A stretch of 64,000 nucleotides of DNA, taken from contig WSYH01000265.1 of the NCBI GenBank assembly GCA_036426205.1, positions 62,001 to 126,000 on the forward strand, in the 5' to 3' direction. Positions 1 through 11,675 of this stretch are shown here, one piece after another. How positions within the stretch are numbered: the stretch's first letter is position 1; each line of letters starts with the position of its first letter. The notes beneath the pieces were generated by a model. It was not told where the DNA came from. It searched no databases and worked only from the letters and a program-made list of their open reading frames with translations. The translations under genes and the position numbers were made by a program. The DNA is from Ascaphus truei. Lineage: Eukaryota; Chordata; Amphibia; Anura; Ascaphidae.

Positions 1-1200
1 CGGAGCCCTCGATGTCAGCGATGAGGGTCTTTCAATTCTTTCTAGAGCTTCGGGCTGCCGCCTGAAAGCATAAGGGGGAATACATATTCTATGTTGACTT
101 TCTCTCTGAACACTTTGCGCGTAAGGGTATTCCTTACTCCTATGCGGGAGTTCCTGGACCGGATTCCTCTCTGCAGAGACCTGTGGCTGTGGGGTGGGGA
201 TACAGAGGAAAACACATTGAGGGGACGCACATATACATATAACACATATTAAAACATTTAAGAACTGTCGGGTGAGTGGGCGAGAGCAAGCTCCCCCACT
301 CTCCTTCATTGCCTCACTTAGGCGTGCAGCCCTGACGGAGTCTTGGATGGCCCTCCATCCCCCTCTCCCGTCTCGAATGGCTGGCCTAAGGGGGTCTCTT
401 ATGGGCCACTCTCGGGGCTTTTCCCCTGCGCCCATGTGGAGACTCATGTTCAAGGCTTTCATGAGGGGCAACCTCCCTCCCCCCCTCCCTTATCCATGCT
501 GTCTACTATTGTAACTCCAACCTCGTACTTGTCTAAGCTATTACTTTAAATCTTAACCCGTAAAATAACTTGTGGGGTATAACATACTACATGCAACTGC
601 TTGTCACTTCTGACTGCCTATCTTCTAGACTGCTTGTCACTGTTCTCTTATTGTGGTATGTGCGTTGTAGCCTCTGGGTTCGGATCTATTTTGGCCCTTA
701 GCTAACCATCCCAATATAACAGCTTGTGCCTCTTTAAACTATGTGAGGGATCTGTGTGTTGAAGCCCTGTCTGTCTCGTGTGGGTGTAATGTGTGTGCTG
801 GCAGCTCACTGTATCCACTTTATATACATCAAAATTTTATTAGTCCTTTCTCCGCTGTGAGCTTTATCTGTCGACGGCCGTCACTGGGTGGGCCGCGTCC
901 TGGGCCTCCCTTTGGTTGCGTCGCCCATCTCTTCTTTCTGCCGTCTCTTTAAGTGACCGGCTGTGTCCTACCCTACCCCGCTTCTCGTGAGATTTGTGCC
1001 TCTCCCGCCGCTGGCTGTCAGGGGTTTCCTGTCTCCTTCGCCTGCCCCCTCCAAGATGGCGTCCGCTTCATTTCCGGTGACGTCTTTCCGGTGGGCGCCA
1101 TTTGCCCTGCATCAGCCCGCGTGTGAGGACGTCCCTTCTCCTGTTCCCGCGCTGATGCACCCTCCACTTCCGTGAAGACGCCTCGTGGTGGAGCTGCTTC
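1..1200 (-). repeat. Left copy of L1 spacer segment (direct repeat of 5131-6330)
   Basis: Every base here aligns to 5131-6330 at a constant offset of 5130 bp, with about 20 substitutions counted by eye and no visible indel. In the right copy this sequence separates L1 ORF1 from ORF2. The left edge of the window cuts the repeat, so its true extent is unknown. The right edge is sharp: both copies share the bases ending at 1200/6330 and then diverge completely. Short frames inside it are conserved between copies only because the DNA is, so no gene is called. The simplest reading is a partial tandem duplication of the L1. Confidence 0.9.
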
Positions 1201-1285
1201 TTGTGCCTCTGTTAAGAAAGTCTTTTAGGCGAGCTTTTGGGGTGGCGATGTGTGCCACCTTCACCCCATCACGCGTCTAGCGCTA
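1201..1285 (-). other. Duplication junction with ORF2-derived filler
   Basis: Bases 1201-1270 are a diverged copy of L1 ORF2 sequence found at about 3770-3838, in the same orientation, with several substitutions and small indels. They are followed by about 15 bp of unrelated sequence and then the ORF2 stop codon at 1286. The filler sits exactly where the spacer repeat ends, so it marks a breakpoint rather than normal L1 3' UTR. The related L1 end at 17667-18200 continues beyond ORF2 into a different 3' UTR, which is missing here. Confidence 0.75.
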
Positions 1286-4200
1286 TTAAAGCAGTATATT
1301 GGAGGCATTGATCCCTGGGATATCATTCAGGGCTAACCATGGCGCCCAGACTTTTAGAAAGTTTGTGCCGGTGTCGTTAACCAGACTCGTTAACTGTTCC
1401 ATCCGGCAAACGTGCCAAATTCGATTTCTGATTTTTGGGATATTTGGTATTTCGGGCTGCTTCCACAATGCTGCGATTTCGCACCTCAGAGCAGTTGCAA
1501 AATGTGCAATTAATTTGTGCTCCGACCTGTTTAACCCCGGGGTGCGTCTGCCCAGCAGAAACAACCAGGGGTCCAAAGGGATCGTGCAATTGAGAATTCT
1601 CTGGAGCCAATTTCTGATATCTTCCCAGATTGGGAGTATCTTGGTGCAACCCCACAGCATGTGCAGCAAGTCTGCCTGCTCCCCACATTGTTTAGGGCAC
1701 AATGGAGGGTAGCCCCTGACAAACTTTGCTAATCGTAATGGGGTCAAATACCACCGCATCAGGACCTTATACGCGTTCTCCTTCAATGTCGTGCAGATTG
1801 AGCTCTTAGCTGCTGCCAAGACAATATAGTCCCAGTCTTCGTCCTCTAGTGTGTCCCCTAAGTCTCTTTCCCATCTATTCTTATATTTTAACGTCACGTC
1901 GGCGTCAGGAGTCAGACAGACCACCGCCTTGTACATTGTAGAGATAAGTCCCTTGGTACCTGTTCCAGTAGAACAGAGCTGTTCAAAATTAGTGCGTTGA
2001 GCTCGAATGGGAAATTTATCATAGAAAGCTCTTAGCTGGAGGTATCTAAAAAATTCTGAATTTGGAATTGATTTTTCAGACTTAATTTGCTCAAACGGTT
2101 TGATAGATATTCTACCTTCCACGTGTCGAAGGCGAGTATAGCCCTTCTGTGTCCATGTAATAAAATCTTTCTTCTGCAGGCCCGGAGCGAAATCAGGGTT
2201 TCCCAAAATTGGGGTCATCAAAGAGTGTTGTCTCATCAAGACGTGTTTATATTTGCTTTTGTCCCATACTGCCAAAGAGCTGACAACCGCGGGGAGCGGG
2301 TGTGTGAAGTCCTTGCGGACCTTATTTGGGAGCCAGATCAGGTCCTGCAATGCCACCGGGGCACAGCAAGCCGCCTCCAGCTCCACCCATCGCCTCCGAC
2401 TAGGGTGGGTGTGCCACTGGATAATTTGGGTCAATTGGGCCGCTTTGAAGTATGACAACAGGCAAGGTACCGCTAATCCTCCTCTTGTTGTGGGCCGAAT
2501 TAGTGTGCTAGTTTTGATGCGAGGGGTTTTATTACCCCAGACAAACTTCACCATTGCGGACTGTAACCGAAGGATCTCTTCCCTGATTATAGGGACCGGA
2601 AGAGTCTGAAATAGGTACAAAATTCTGGGAAGGAGATTCATTTTTAGAGATTGAATCCTGCCAATCCAGGATATGTTGTACCCTGCCCATTTCCGGAGAT
2701 CTTCCTTCAGTGTCCGTATTAGTCTGGGGTAATTTGCCTTATAAAGGGTGCCTGATTGCTTCGTGATATTGATCCCTAAATATTTTATGGAGGAGGTTTG
2801 CCATTTGAATTCAAAGTTCACCGTGATCAGTTTCTCAGTGACCTTAGGTAAGTTGATACTTAGGGCTTCTGATTTTGCTTGGTTAATTTTGAACCCGGAT
2901 ATCGCATTAAATTCCCCTAGTAATTGAAAGACGTTCGGCAGAGAGGTGAGGGGCTGTGATAGCATGAGTATCACGTCATCAGCGTACAGGGCCACCTTAT
3001 GTGGCTGGTCACTAATTTAGATTCCTACTATATTCGGGCTGAGGCGGATGTGCGCCGCCAGGGGTTCGATGCATAACACAAAGAGAAGGGGTGACAGAGG
3101 ACAGCCTTGCCTGGTGCCGCTCTTGATCTGGAATTCTTCCGAGGGGAAGCCCTGGTGTCTGACCTTCGCCGTCGGTCCCTGATATAGAGCGAGAATTGCC
3201 TCTATCATTCTCCCACCTAGGCCAAACGCCCCCAGCGTCTCTCTCAAGTAGGGCCAGTCAATTATGTCGAACGCTTTTTCTGCATCTAAACTAAGCACGA
3301 TAGACGGGATATTCTTTTTTTGCGCCAGATCAATCAAATCTATAATCCGTCTGGTGTTATCAGCGGCTTGTCGACCACATATGAACCCCACTTGATCAGG
3401 ATGGACCAACTTGGACAACACCTGGTTAAGGCGGTTAGCTAAAAGTTTGGAAAAGATTTTTGTATCTGAGTTTATTAACGAGATGGGCCTGTAGCTTTTA
3501 CAGTCCGCTGGGTCCTTTCCTTGTTTGTGGATTACTGAGATAGACGCCTGGAGCATCGAGCCCGGGATGGGGGCACCATCCAGGAAGGAATTACATAGTT
3601 TTAGTAGATGAGGAGCTAGTATTTTACGAATTTTTTTATAATAGAGATTGGAAAAGCCATCCGGGCCTGGGGCCTTGGCTGCTTTTAATGACTTCATTAC
3701 CTCTAGGAGTTCCTCGATAGTAAAGTCTGCCTGTAGTGCGTCCCTCTCCTCTCTGGTCACTTTAGGCAATTGTGCCTCTGTTAAGAACGTCTTTAGTCGA
3801 GCTTTTGTGGTTGGCATGTGTGCCACCTTCGCCCCATCGTAAAGGGTTTCATAGTATGTTTTAAATTCATTAACTATTTTTTTGGGGTCAGAGGTCAGAT
3901 CCCCCTGCTCTGTTCGAATTGTCTGAATTTGGGAGACGTGTTTTTTGTCTCTTAGTTTGTTGGCAAGTAGGGTATCTGGCCTGTTTGCTTTCTCAAAAAA
4001 TTTCCGCTTAGACCATGTCAGCTCCTTTTCAGCACGGGAGGTCAGCAAGATATTAAGTTTGGTTTTAGTGTCTAGCAACTCCTTAAGGGTCATTGCATCT
4101 TTGTTATTTTTATGTCGAGCTGAGAGGACTGCCAATTCCTTCTGTAACTGATTGATTTTTTTGTCCTTCTCCCTCTTTCGCCTGCTTTCAATCCTTATGA

Positions 4201-5090
4201 GCTCTCCTCTCAGAGTCGCCTTATGGGCTTCCCATAGGGTAGCCTGCGAAGTCACACTTCCCATATTCTCTTGAAAATATTCCCTGATTCTATCCCCTAC
4301 ATTTTGTGCAATTGCGGGGATTTTTAGTAAAACTTCATTAAGTTTCCAGTTCGCTCCTGGTCTGTCTAGAATAAAATCGGAGCACCGCAGCTCTATCGGC
4401 GCATGATCTGACCATGAAATATCATGGATGCCCGAATGGGAGATCTGCGAAACCATTCTACTAGAGACAAAGAGGTAGTCTATCCTACTATATCTGTCAT
4501 GTGTGTGGGAGTAGAATGTAAATTCTTTGTCCTGTCGGTGTTGTTCCCTCCATATATCTAACAGGTTATTGGTTCTCAGCCCTCTATTCCAGGTTTGCCT
4601 GATCTTTGAGTTGACTTTGCCACTCGGGGTGCATCTATCCATTGCTGGATCTAGTGTCTGATTAAAATCGCCCCCTAGTATTATGCACCCCGTGCCATCT
4701 TCCGGAGATTGGAGAAGAACCTTTCCAGGAAGGCTTCTGTGCCTGTACTTGGTGCATAAACATTTGCCAGTGTGACCGGCTGACCTCTGATTTCGCCGTT
4801 TATAATCAAGAATCGGCCGTTGTAGTCTTTTTTGATGGTCTTAATCGCGAAGGGCAAACGGTTATGCAGTAGTATGGCTACTCCTCTTTTTTTTTTTTGG
4901 CTGAGGCTGAGAACCAATTCCTAAATCTATAGTCAATAAATGTTGGTGAACTAGTTTTGGAAAAATGAGTCTCTTGTAAGAGAATTATGTCGGGGTCTGT
5001 TTTCTTGTATGTCGCTATAGCTAGCCTGCGCTTCCCCGGACTATTAAAGCCTTTCACATTGTGTGAAATGACAATGATGTCTTTATTCAT
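1286..5090 (-). pseudogene. L1 ORF2: endonuclease and reverse transcriptase, broken
   Basis: ORF2p nicks the target and reverse transcribes the element RNA. The start at 5090 (MNKDIIVISHNVKGFNS) opens an APE-type endonuclease, with LLQETH, GGDFNQ near 4660 and SDHAPIEL near 4400. The RT follows with SLDAEKAFD, GTRQGCPLSPLLF and YADD near 2985, then a cysteine/histidine-bearing C-terminal domain (PPLCPKQCG, LLHMLWGC). The pattern is of the L1 clade rather than L2 or RTE. Breaks seen: one frame change at the T-run near 4882-4900, a second between about 4690 and 4720, and a single in-frame TAA at 3017-3019, eight codons before the YADD block. Everything else is open, so decay is recent. The normal 3' UTR is absent because a duplication junction follows the stop. 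Confidence 0.92.
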
Positions 5091-6622
5091 GTGTGTATTT
5101 GCAAACCTTCTCTCTATTGCAGTCAGCCATCGGAGCCCTCGATGTCAGCGATGAGGGTCTTTCAATTCTTTCTAGAGCTTCGGACTGCCGCCTGAAAGCA
5201 TAAGGGGGAATACATATTCTATGTTGACTTTCTCTCTGAACACTTTGCGCGTAAGGGTATTCCTTACTCCTATGCGGGAGTTCCTGAACCGGATTCCTCT
5301 CTGCAGAGACCTGTGGCTGTGGGGTGGGGATACAGAGGAAAACACATTGAGGGGACGCACATATACATATAACACATATTAAAACATTTAAGAACTGTCG
5401 GGTGAGTGGGCGAGAGCAAGCTCCCCCACTCTCCTTCTTTGCCTCACTTAGGCGTGCAGCCCTGACGGAGTCTGGGATGGCCCTCCATCTCCCTCTCCCG
5501 TCTCGAATGGCTGGCCTAAGGGGGTCTTGCATGGGCCACTCTCGGGGCTTTTCCCCTGCGCCCATGTGGAGACTCATGTTCAAGGCTTTCATGAGGGGCA
5601 ACCTCCCTCCCCCCCTCCCTTATCCATGCTGTCTACTATTGTAACTCCAACCTCGTACTTGCCTAAGCTATTACTTTAAATCTTAACCCGTAAAATAACT
5701 TGTGGGGTATAACATACTACTTGCAACTGCTTGTCACTTCTGACTGCCTATCTTCTAGACTGCTTGTCACTGTTCTCTTATTGTGGTATGTGCGTTGTAG
5801 CCTCTGGGTTCGGATCTATTTTGGCCCTTAGCTAACCATCCAAATATAACAGCTTGTGCCTCTTTAAACTATGTGAGGGATCTGTGTGTTGAAGCCCTGT
5901 CTGTCTCGTGTGGGTGTAATGTGTGTGCTAGCAGGTCACTGTATCCACTTTATATACATCAAAATTTTATTAGTCCTTTCTCCGCTGTGAGCTTTATCTT
6001 CCGACGGCCGTCACTGGGTGGGCCGCGTCCTGGGCCTCCCTTTGGTTGCGTCGCTCATCTCTTCTTTCTGCCGTCTCTTTAAGTGACCGGCTGTGTCCTA
6101 CCCTACCCCGCTTCTCGCGAGATTTGTGCCTCTCCCGCCGCCGGCTGTCAGGGGTTTCCTGTCTCCTTCGCCTGCCCCCTCCAAGATGGCGTCCGCTCCA
6201 TTTCCGGTGACGTCTTTCCGGTGGGCGCCATTTGCCCTGCATCAGCCCGCGTGTGAGGACGTCCCTTCTCCTGTTCCCGCGCTGATGCGCCCTCCACTTC
6301 CGTGAAGACGCCTCGTGGTGGAGCTGCTTCTGTGGTGCCATGCTGGGTGTCGTGCGTTTCACTGCGGCCGGCCATTTTCCTTTCCAGGTAAGGTTTTACC
6401 GTTTGCAGGTTTGAGGACTTTCTGGATCGTCTTTTTCCTCCTCCTGTGGCGGCACAGAGCTTTGTGGACACGGTGTTAACAGCGGGCTTAGCGGTGTAAT
6501 GTATATCTTGGCAGTTTTGGTGATTGGTGGCAAGCTCTCCATTTATTTATTTATTAACTCTTCGGGTAAAACCGCTACCCCAACTTTTACTTTAACACTG
6601 GTTTGGAGGTCTGACATTGTCC
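5091..6622 (-). repeat. L1 spacer between ORF1 and ORF2 (right copy of the 1.2-kb repeat)
   Basis: About 1.5 kb separates the two L1 ORFs, which is long for this family. Bases 5131-6330 are the right copy of the segment also at 1-1200. The remainder, 6331-6622, is unique in the window. GC-rich patches such as 6000-6300 contain no frame conserved beyond the DNA similarity. It could hold an internal promoter for ORF2 or be an earlier insertion; the sequence does not decide. Confidence 0.75.
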
Positions 6623-7594
6623 TCAGATCTCTGCTGGAACTATAGGCTCCCGGAGCGTTGTGGGCGAACCGGCTGTCCTCCATTCCGCTTCTTCTCCCTG
6701 TTCTTCCCTCCTGGGGCTTTTTGAGGGGCCGTCTTTCAGGCCTAGTTTATTGAGGAAGTCCTCTTTCTCCTCTATCTCCTTCATTGAAATGACCCTCCTG
6801 TTCTTTATAACCAATAGGCCGAACGGAAAGGTCCAGCGATACCGGACAGCCCGGTCTCTCAGCAGCCTGGTGACGGGCTGCAGTGCCCTTCTCCTTGCCA
6901 ATGTTAGTGGGGATAGGTCTTGGTAAAGTTGCAGCGTGGCCCCCTCGAATCTACAAGTACCTTCCGCTCTGGTGCACTTAAAGACCGCGTCCCTGGTCTT
7001 GAAATAGTGCAGCCTGGCGATGACATCGCGTGGCTGCTCCATTGCTGCAGGGCGGCTTCTGAGGGCTCTGTGGCAGCGATCCATGGCTCTTTCTGTTACG
7101 GGCAAGTCCGGCAAGAGAGTCTCCAGCCACCTGGCAGTGAATGCTTCCACATCGGTTATTGTCTCTGGGATGCCGCGAATTCTGATATTGTTCCTGTGGT
7201 CCCTATTCTCTGCATCCTCTTGCCTCTCCATAATCTCCGATATCTGCGATTGCATGTACGCCGCTCTTTTGTCAGCCTTTTTAAGTTGTTTATTTACGGT
7301 CACCATTTTGTCCTCGAGGGCCCCTGTACGCTCCCCCAAGCCCTGAACTTCTTTTTTTAAGTCTTGGAGCCCAGTGTATATCATGCTCTTCATATCCTGG
7401 TACAGTCGATCAAAGTCACAGATATGAACCGGCATCTGCGTGGGCTCAGCTGGGTGGTCCTCTTCCCGGTCTGACTCTGAGCCTGCGTTTGATTCTGGCA
7501 CCATTACTGTATCTGCGCTCCGTGAAGTGGAGCGGCCCAGATATTTTCTCATATCCCCTTCCTTCTTCTTCTTGGGGTTGCCCGGGGCCATCAC
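6623..7594 (-). CDS. L1 ORF1p, RNA-binding chaperone
   Basis: This uninterrupted 323-codon frame encodes an L1 ORF1 protein, which coats L1 RNA as trimers. The N-terminus is lysine-rich (GNPKKKKEG). A coiled coil of leucine/charged heptads covers roughly residues 65-125 (QDLKKEVQGLGERTG onward). The RRM begins with RNNIRIRGIPE near residue 133, and the C-terminal domain has PRDVIARLHYFKTRDAV and RRRALQPVTRLL. The start at 7594 gives MMAPG; the second Met could also serve. It lies about 1.5 kb upstream of ORF2 in the same orientation. Unlike ORF2 it shows no stop or frameshift, so it may still be translatable. No expression evidence can be read from the sequence. Confidence 0.9.
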   Translation of the reverse strand: MMAPGNPKKKKEGDMRKYLGRSTSRSADTVMVPESNAGSESDREEDHPAEPTQMPVHICDFDRLYQDMKSMIYTGLQDLKKEVQGLGERTGALEDKMVTVNKQLKKADKRAAYMQSQISEIMERQEDAENRDHRNNIRIRGIPETITDVEAFTARWLETLLPDLPVTERAMDRCHRALRSRPAAMEQPRDVIARLHYFKTRDAVFKCTRAEGTCRFEGATLQLYQDLSPLTLARRRALQPVTRLLRDRAVRYRWTFPFGLLVIKNRRVISMKEIEEKEDFLNKLGLKDGPSKSPRREEQGEEAEWRTAGSPTTLREPIVPAEI

Positions 7595-7750
7595 AGGAGT
7601 TACTGCTGTGCTTTTATTATATTTTGGGCGTTTTTTGGTTGGTAGTTACTGCTATATCAGCGTTGTTAGTGGAGGTGGGGAACGGAGCTCCACTACTATG
7701 CCTCCATTCACTTCAGCCTCGCGCATGCGCCTCCAGGATTTTTTGCTTTA
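7595..7750 (-). promoter_or_regulatory. L1 5' end and probable promoter
   Basis: Upstream of ORF1 the minus strand runs to about 7745, where L1-like sequence gives way to AT-rich flank. Near 7720 there is a GCGCATGCGC palindrome of the NRF1 type, a plausible core for a TATA-less internal promoter. The exact 5' end is not defined by a visible target-site duplication, so the boundary is approximate. Confidence 0.4.
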
Positions 7751-8329
7751 ATGAATCCTTGCTTCCCCAAGCTTTATTTCACTTCCCCAGCTAGAGAGAC
7801 TTTGGAGTTTGTGCATCAAGGAAAAAGAATATTAAAAAAATTACATAAGCACATGGGAAGGAAAAATGATACACAGCACAAATAGGACTTACTGTATGTT
7901 CTCATTATACAACTTTCCAAAAGGAATGATTAGCAAAAGAAATATTGTGTTTAAATAAAGCCAGCAGTGAATTTAATAAGACGAAAAAGATACTCATTTT
8001 CCGGGTTATGTAAACGGGCTCCAGATGGTTTCCAGATTGTCCAGGTTTCATATATTCGATGCCAAAGTATTTTGCTGAAGGTGAACACCAACTGAAATTC
8101 TGACTGTCTGAGCCTGATGTTCTTGACTCAGAGACGCTTCAGCAATTACGGAACATCAGATCTTATTTTGCTATTTTTGTAATACATATAATGATATGCA
8201 GGCCCCCATTCAATGTGCTCTGAAGTCCTGTTCACCTTACATACAGCGGTAGCCAGATGCATTGTCTAGTATTCCTCCAGGAAACCGCAGATGGCAACTG
8301 CCTGACCACTGCTTGGTCGCGGATTCACC
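7751..8329. other. Unannotated AT-rich flank
   Basis: No convincing frame, tandem repeat or transposon terminus was seen between the L1 5' end and the palindrome that follows. Confidence 0.5.
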
Positions 8330-8995
8330 GCGACCAGACTAATTGCCCATTAGGATTAACACAGCGGGGTCCCTGTATCTGAATGAGACTCCCGCTGTGT
8401 GAATGCTACACAGGGTTGTATCAGTCCGGAAGAGATGTGCAGTGAGAGTGAGACAGAATCAGTCACTCTCCCTGCGCGCCTGTAACAGGCGATCGCACAG
8501 CTTTTATTATTATATATATTATATATAAATATATATTATATTTATTTATTTTAATAACATATTATTGAAGCAGGGGGCTGAACCGCATTAATTTCATTCT
8601 CGGGGACCCCCTGCTTCCTGAGTTACGGGCCCTGGTATCGGGTGCCGGTATCTCCAGCACCTTTAATTCTCCCACGTCTCTTGACCGGGAGATTTAAACA
8701 TGCAGGAGATACCGGTACCCCATACCGGGGCCTTTAACTCGTGAAGCAGGAGTCCCCAGAACTGAAATGAATGCGGTTCAGCTCCGGAGACCCCTGCTTC
8801 AATACTGTGTTAAAATAAAATAAAAGCAACGTGATCGCCTGTTTCAGACGCGCAGGGAGAGTGACTGATTCTGTCTTGCTCTTACTGCGCGTCTCTTACA
8901 GACAGATGCGGCCCAGTGGGATTCACACAGCGCGAGTCTCATTCAGGCGCAGGGACCCCGCCATGTGAATCCGGATGGGCAATTCCCCCATGCGC
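8330..8995. repeat. Long foldback (palindromic) element
   Basis: The two halves are reverse complements around about 8676. Outer arms: 8338-8403 pairs with 8919-8985 (GAATGAGACTC on one side, GAGTCTCATTC on the other). Next, 8440-8495 pairs with 8830-8885. Inner arms around 8560-8670 and 8690-8815 share CCGGAGACCCCTGCTTC-type sequence. The left gap between outer and inner arms is AT-rich (8505-8550). No ORF is present, so it resembles a foldback or MITE-like non-autonomous element. The inner-arm motif recurs at 28187-28242, 36376-36452, 49115-49195 and 55104-55396. Confidence 0.8.
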
Positions 8996-10741
8996 TGCAC
9001 TGTGGCTTAAACACTCCACGTTTGATCCACGGTTGACCAGCACACGTGTTGGGGCAGGTTGTAGATAAAGCAGGAGACATCTGTACACCGTCATTTTTTC
9101 TCCATTTAAATATATGGGGCGCTATTTATCAATAAAGTGGCCTGATCTGATGCAGATATTTGGAAATTCAGAAAAAACTACATCCTTTCCCAAATATTTG
9201 CGCCCGTCCATATTACCGATGCGATGCTACCGTACAATAGCACTTCTTCATTTGTTCTGTAACTAGTTTTAACACATCAGCATCTCACACAATGCTTTGT
9301 GCTGCCAAATCAATTAAAAATCCATTAAATGCATTTTCATCTTGTAGTGTCTGGGCTTTTATTATTAGTTAAGCTGAGCTCCTGCTTGGTTGGTCTTGAT
9401 CTTCTCTGTTCCTTCGAGTTGAATCTCATTATCGCTCATCCATTTCATTATTGCCCTAATCTCTCTGTTGGTATTCTGCGTTCATATTTCCAAAACATAA
9501 TAAAGTCTTCTTAGTATTGCTCGTCACTTATTATATTTGAATATAATGAGAGATGTGTGCCAACTTTATATTAGTGGCCAAATCATTTAGATGTTCATTA
9601 TTGTAATCATATTGCAAATTCATATGTGTAAATGCGAATAATAATGCTTGGTATGGAGAACTTTCACTGCTGGGAGTCGGGGTTTTATAAAATAAGCAAT
9701 ATTACAACTATTTGCCTAAAGACTCATTTTAGTATTTGATGATTGTGGAATAAAGGGAAGTGGCTCAGCCGCACGTAGTGTAGGGTTCAGATCAGTATGT
9801 TATATAGCTGTCTTCCCCTTTAGTTCCAATCATACAGATGTAGTAACTTAGTGTAACTGTTTCATTAGTGTGGCACGAAGGATTGATGATGGGGTGAGCT
9901 CCCATTCAGAAGCATGGATCCCCATGCAGCTCTACTGCGGTAGACACGGTCCTCAGACCTTTGCTTGTTTATTTGGGCGCCGATGACAGTAAGTCGTGCT
10001 ACATCTGTACACAGAATATACAGTTACACAAGTAAGATGAGGAGGCGAGGGGACAAACCTGAGTGAGCCCACACAGATAACTCGTTAGTGCAACCAACGC
10101 TTTACAGAAGCAAGTAGTCCTGTAAACAGGGGCACATATACTGTATAGAAGAACCCCCTAATGAAATCTCAACTGTGAGCTACGACACGCATATGGTTGG
10201 TCTCCATTCTTGTCGGACTCTTTTTTGAGGCATCATAACGTTTACAATGTGCTACATGCTATGGAAGCAAGGAGCTGCGGAACCCTGCCTGTGAAGCAGA
10301 GATACCAGAGGAAGCCTTGTGCTGCTGCACCTCCCGGCCTGTATCCGGAAGCGGAATACGTCTATCCAAGAGTGGAGTTCCCGGCTCTGGTCTCCGTCAT
10401 ACATCTATCTGATGGCCCATGGAATTGTCCTCCCATGCACTTTTACATGTGGTGTTTGTGAGTTTCTGGATTTTAGCTTGTGTTTAAATTAAAACTTTTT
10501 GTACTGGATTACACTATGGAGCCGGCGCTATCTTCTTTTGTTTTATAGTTCGAGTGGTGGAAGTAGTTTTCCTGCGGGGAGCCACCTGGAGTCTCCAGTT
10601 TTTTATCGCAAACGTGTTTCTTTGCTCATTTTTTGGATTCAATTGAATTTATTTTTTATTTTCATTTTTATCCATTTTTATTTTTTGGTCTTTTCCTTGT
10701 GTTTCTCCCTTTTCCCTTCCCCATCCCTTATTCCCCCTCAC
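8996..10741. other. Intergenic; possible PLE tail near 10200-10560
   Basis: Most of this stretch has no recognisable feature. Between about 10470 and 10560 an A-rich run is followed by ACTATGGAGCCGGCGC and a pyrimidine-rich end, which resembles the terminal region of amphibian Penelope-like elements and the end near 26330. No reverse transcriptase remnant accompanies it, so this is a weak call. Bases 10640-10740 are pyrimidine-rich and form the left flank of the gypsy LTR. Confidence 0.3.
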
Positions 10742-11674
10742 TGTAAGGATCCGCGCTGTGGGTACACCCGCTTCCAGCACCTCTTTAGCTTTGCTCCGTG
10801 CCGCCCAGGCTCCCTGGTGGCGTGCCTCACTCCGTGCGGTCCCCTCCACGGTTGCTTCCACACTTCCGGGTCGCTCGCATAACCCCTACGGGCGTGTGCG
10901 GACCCAGGCTTCAATTTGCTGGCGCCAGGCGCCTGACTCCGCCTCCTCTGATGCGGCACGTGCATCACGCGCTTCCCTGCCCCTGCTCCGTCAGGTCCAC
11001 CCCCCACACCCTTCTCTCCTATCAGGCCCTTCCCCGGGCCGTTCCTCCGCTCCTCCCCTTGCTCTGACAGGTCCCAGCTGCCCAGACACCTCTCCCCTAT
11101 CAGGTCCTCCCTCGGGCCGCTCCTCCGTCCCTCCCCTTCCCCTGATAGGTCCCAGCCCCTATTTAGTCTTCCCTCACCATTTCCTCTTTGCTCTGCATAG
11201 CTTCTGTACCTTGGTGCTGTCTGCTGTTGCCTGGCCCCTTTGTCTTTCAGTTCCTTTTCCTGTCCCTGGATATACTGCTAACCTCCCTGGATATCGACCT
11301 TTGGCTTTGGACTTCTACTACGCTGCTCTCTGGAACCGTAGGATTTGGCTTTGGACATCACTACTCTGCAGACTTCTATATCCCTTGGACACGGCTTATG
11401 GACACTCTACTACGCTGCTCTCTCCACTCCACGACCCAGGCTTACGGACACTCTACTATGCTGCTCTCTCCTTCCCACGACCATTGGCTTACGGACTTTA
11501 CCTTTCTACGCTGGAACTGGCAAGTACGGTACTCATTCTATTTTTGTTACCAGGACCACCTACGCTACTTCCACACTCCGGCTGTGCCCCCGTTTACTGC
11601 TAGGTGTGTGGTATTACTCCTTTCCACCTCAGTCCCGGGGTTTCGTCTGGCTTGTGGGCAGGCCGAGCGTTACA
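10742..11674 (+). mobile_element. 5' LTR of sushi-type Ty3/gypsy element
   Basis: The LTR starts TGTAAGGATC and ends TTACA. The start is confirmed by alignment of its first 155 bp to the truncated 3' LTR at 17513-17666, and the end by gag beginning immediately after. At 933 bp it is long. Bases 10850-11160 are C-rich with CCCTATCAGG-type repeats (U3). A TATA-like CTATTTAG at 11159-11166 precedes the inferred RNA start near 11190. Between about 11385 and 11520 short direct repeats containing CTCTACTACGCTGC occur. A second LTR of the same group lies on the minus strand at 53773-54583. Confidence 0.88.
11159..11200 (+). promoter_or_regulatory. TATA-like box and inferred start of R with self-primer block
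   Basis: CTATTTAG at 11159-11166 lies about 30 bp before GCTCTGCATA at 11190-11199. That block is the exact reverse complement of TATGCAGAGC just after the LTR (11676-11685), with a further G:U pair possible at 11200. In Tf1-group elements the first nucleotides of the RNA prime reverse transcription in cis, so 11190 is the predicted RNA 5' end. This is inference supported by an equivalent arrangement in the second copy at 54174-54214. Confidence 0.7.
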
Positions 11675-11675
11675 T

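Noticed and set aside
1..7750. Two independent full L1 insertions
   Set aside because: Only the spacer segment is repeated within view, with a constant offset and an ORF2-derived filler at the join; ORF1 occurs once.
10758..11603. 281-codon frame inside the gypsy LTR
   Set aside because: It is proline/leucine/serine-rich from C-rich DNA and lies wholly within the LTR, with the promoter inside it.
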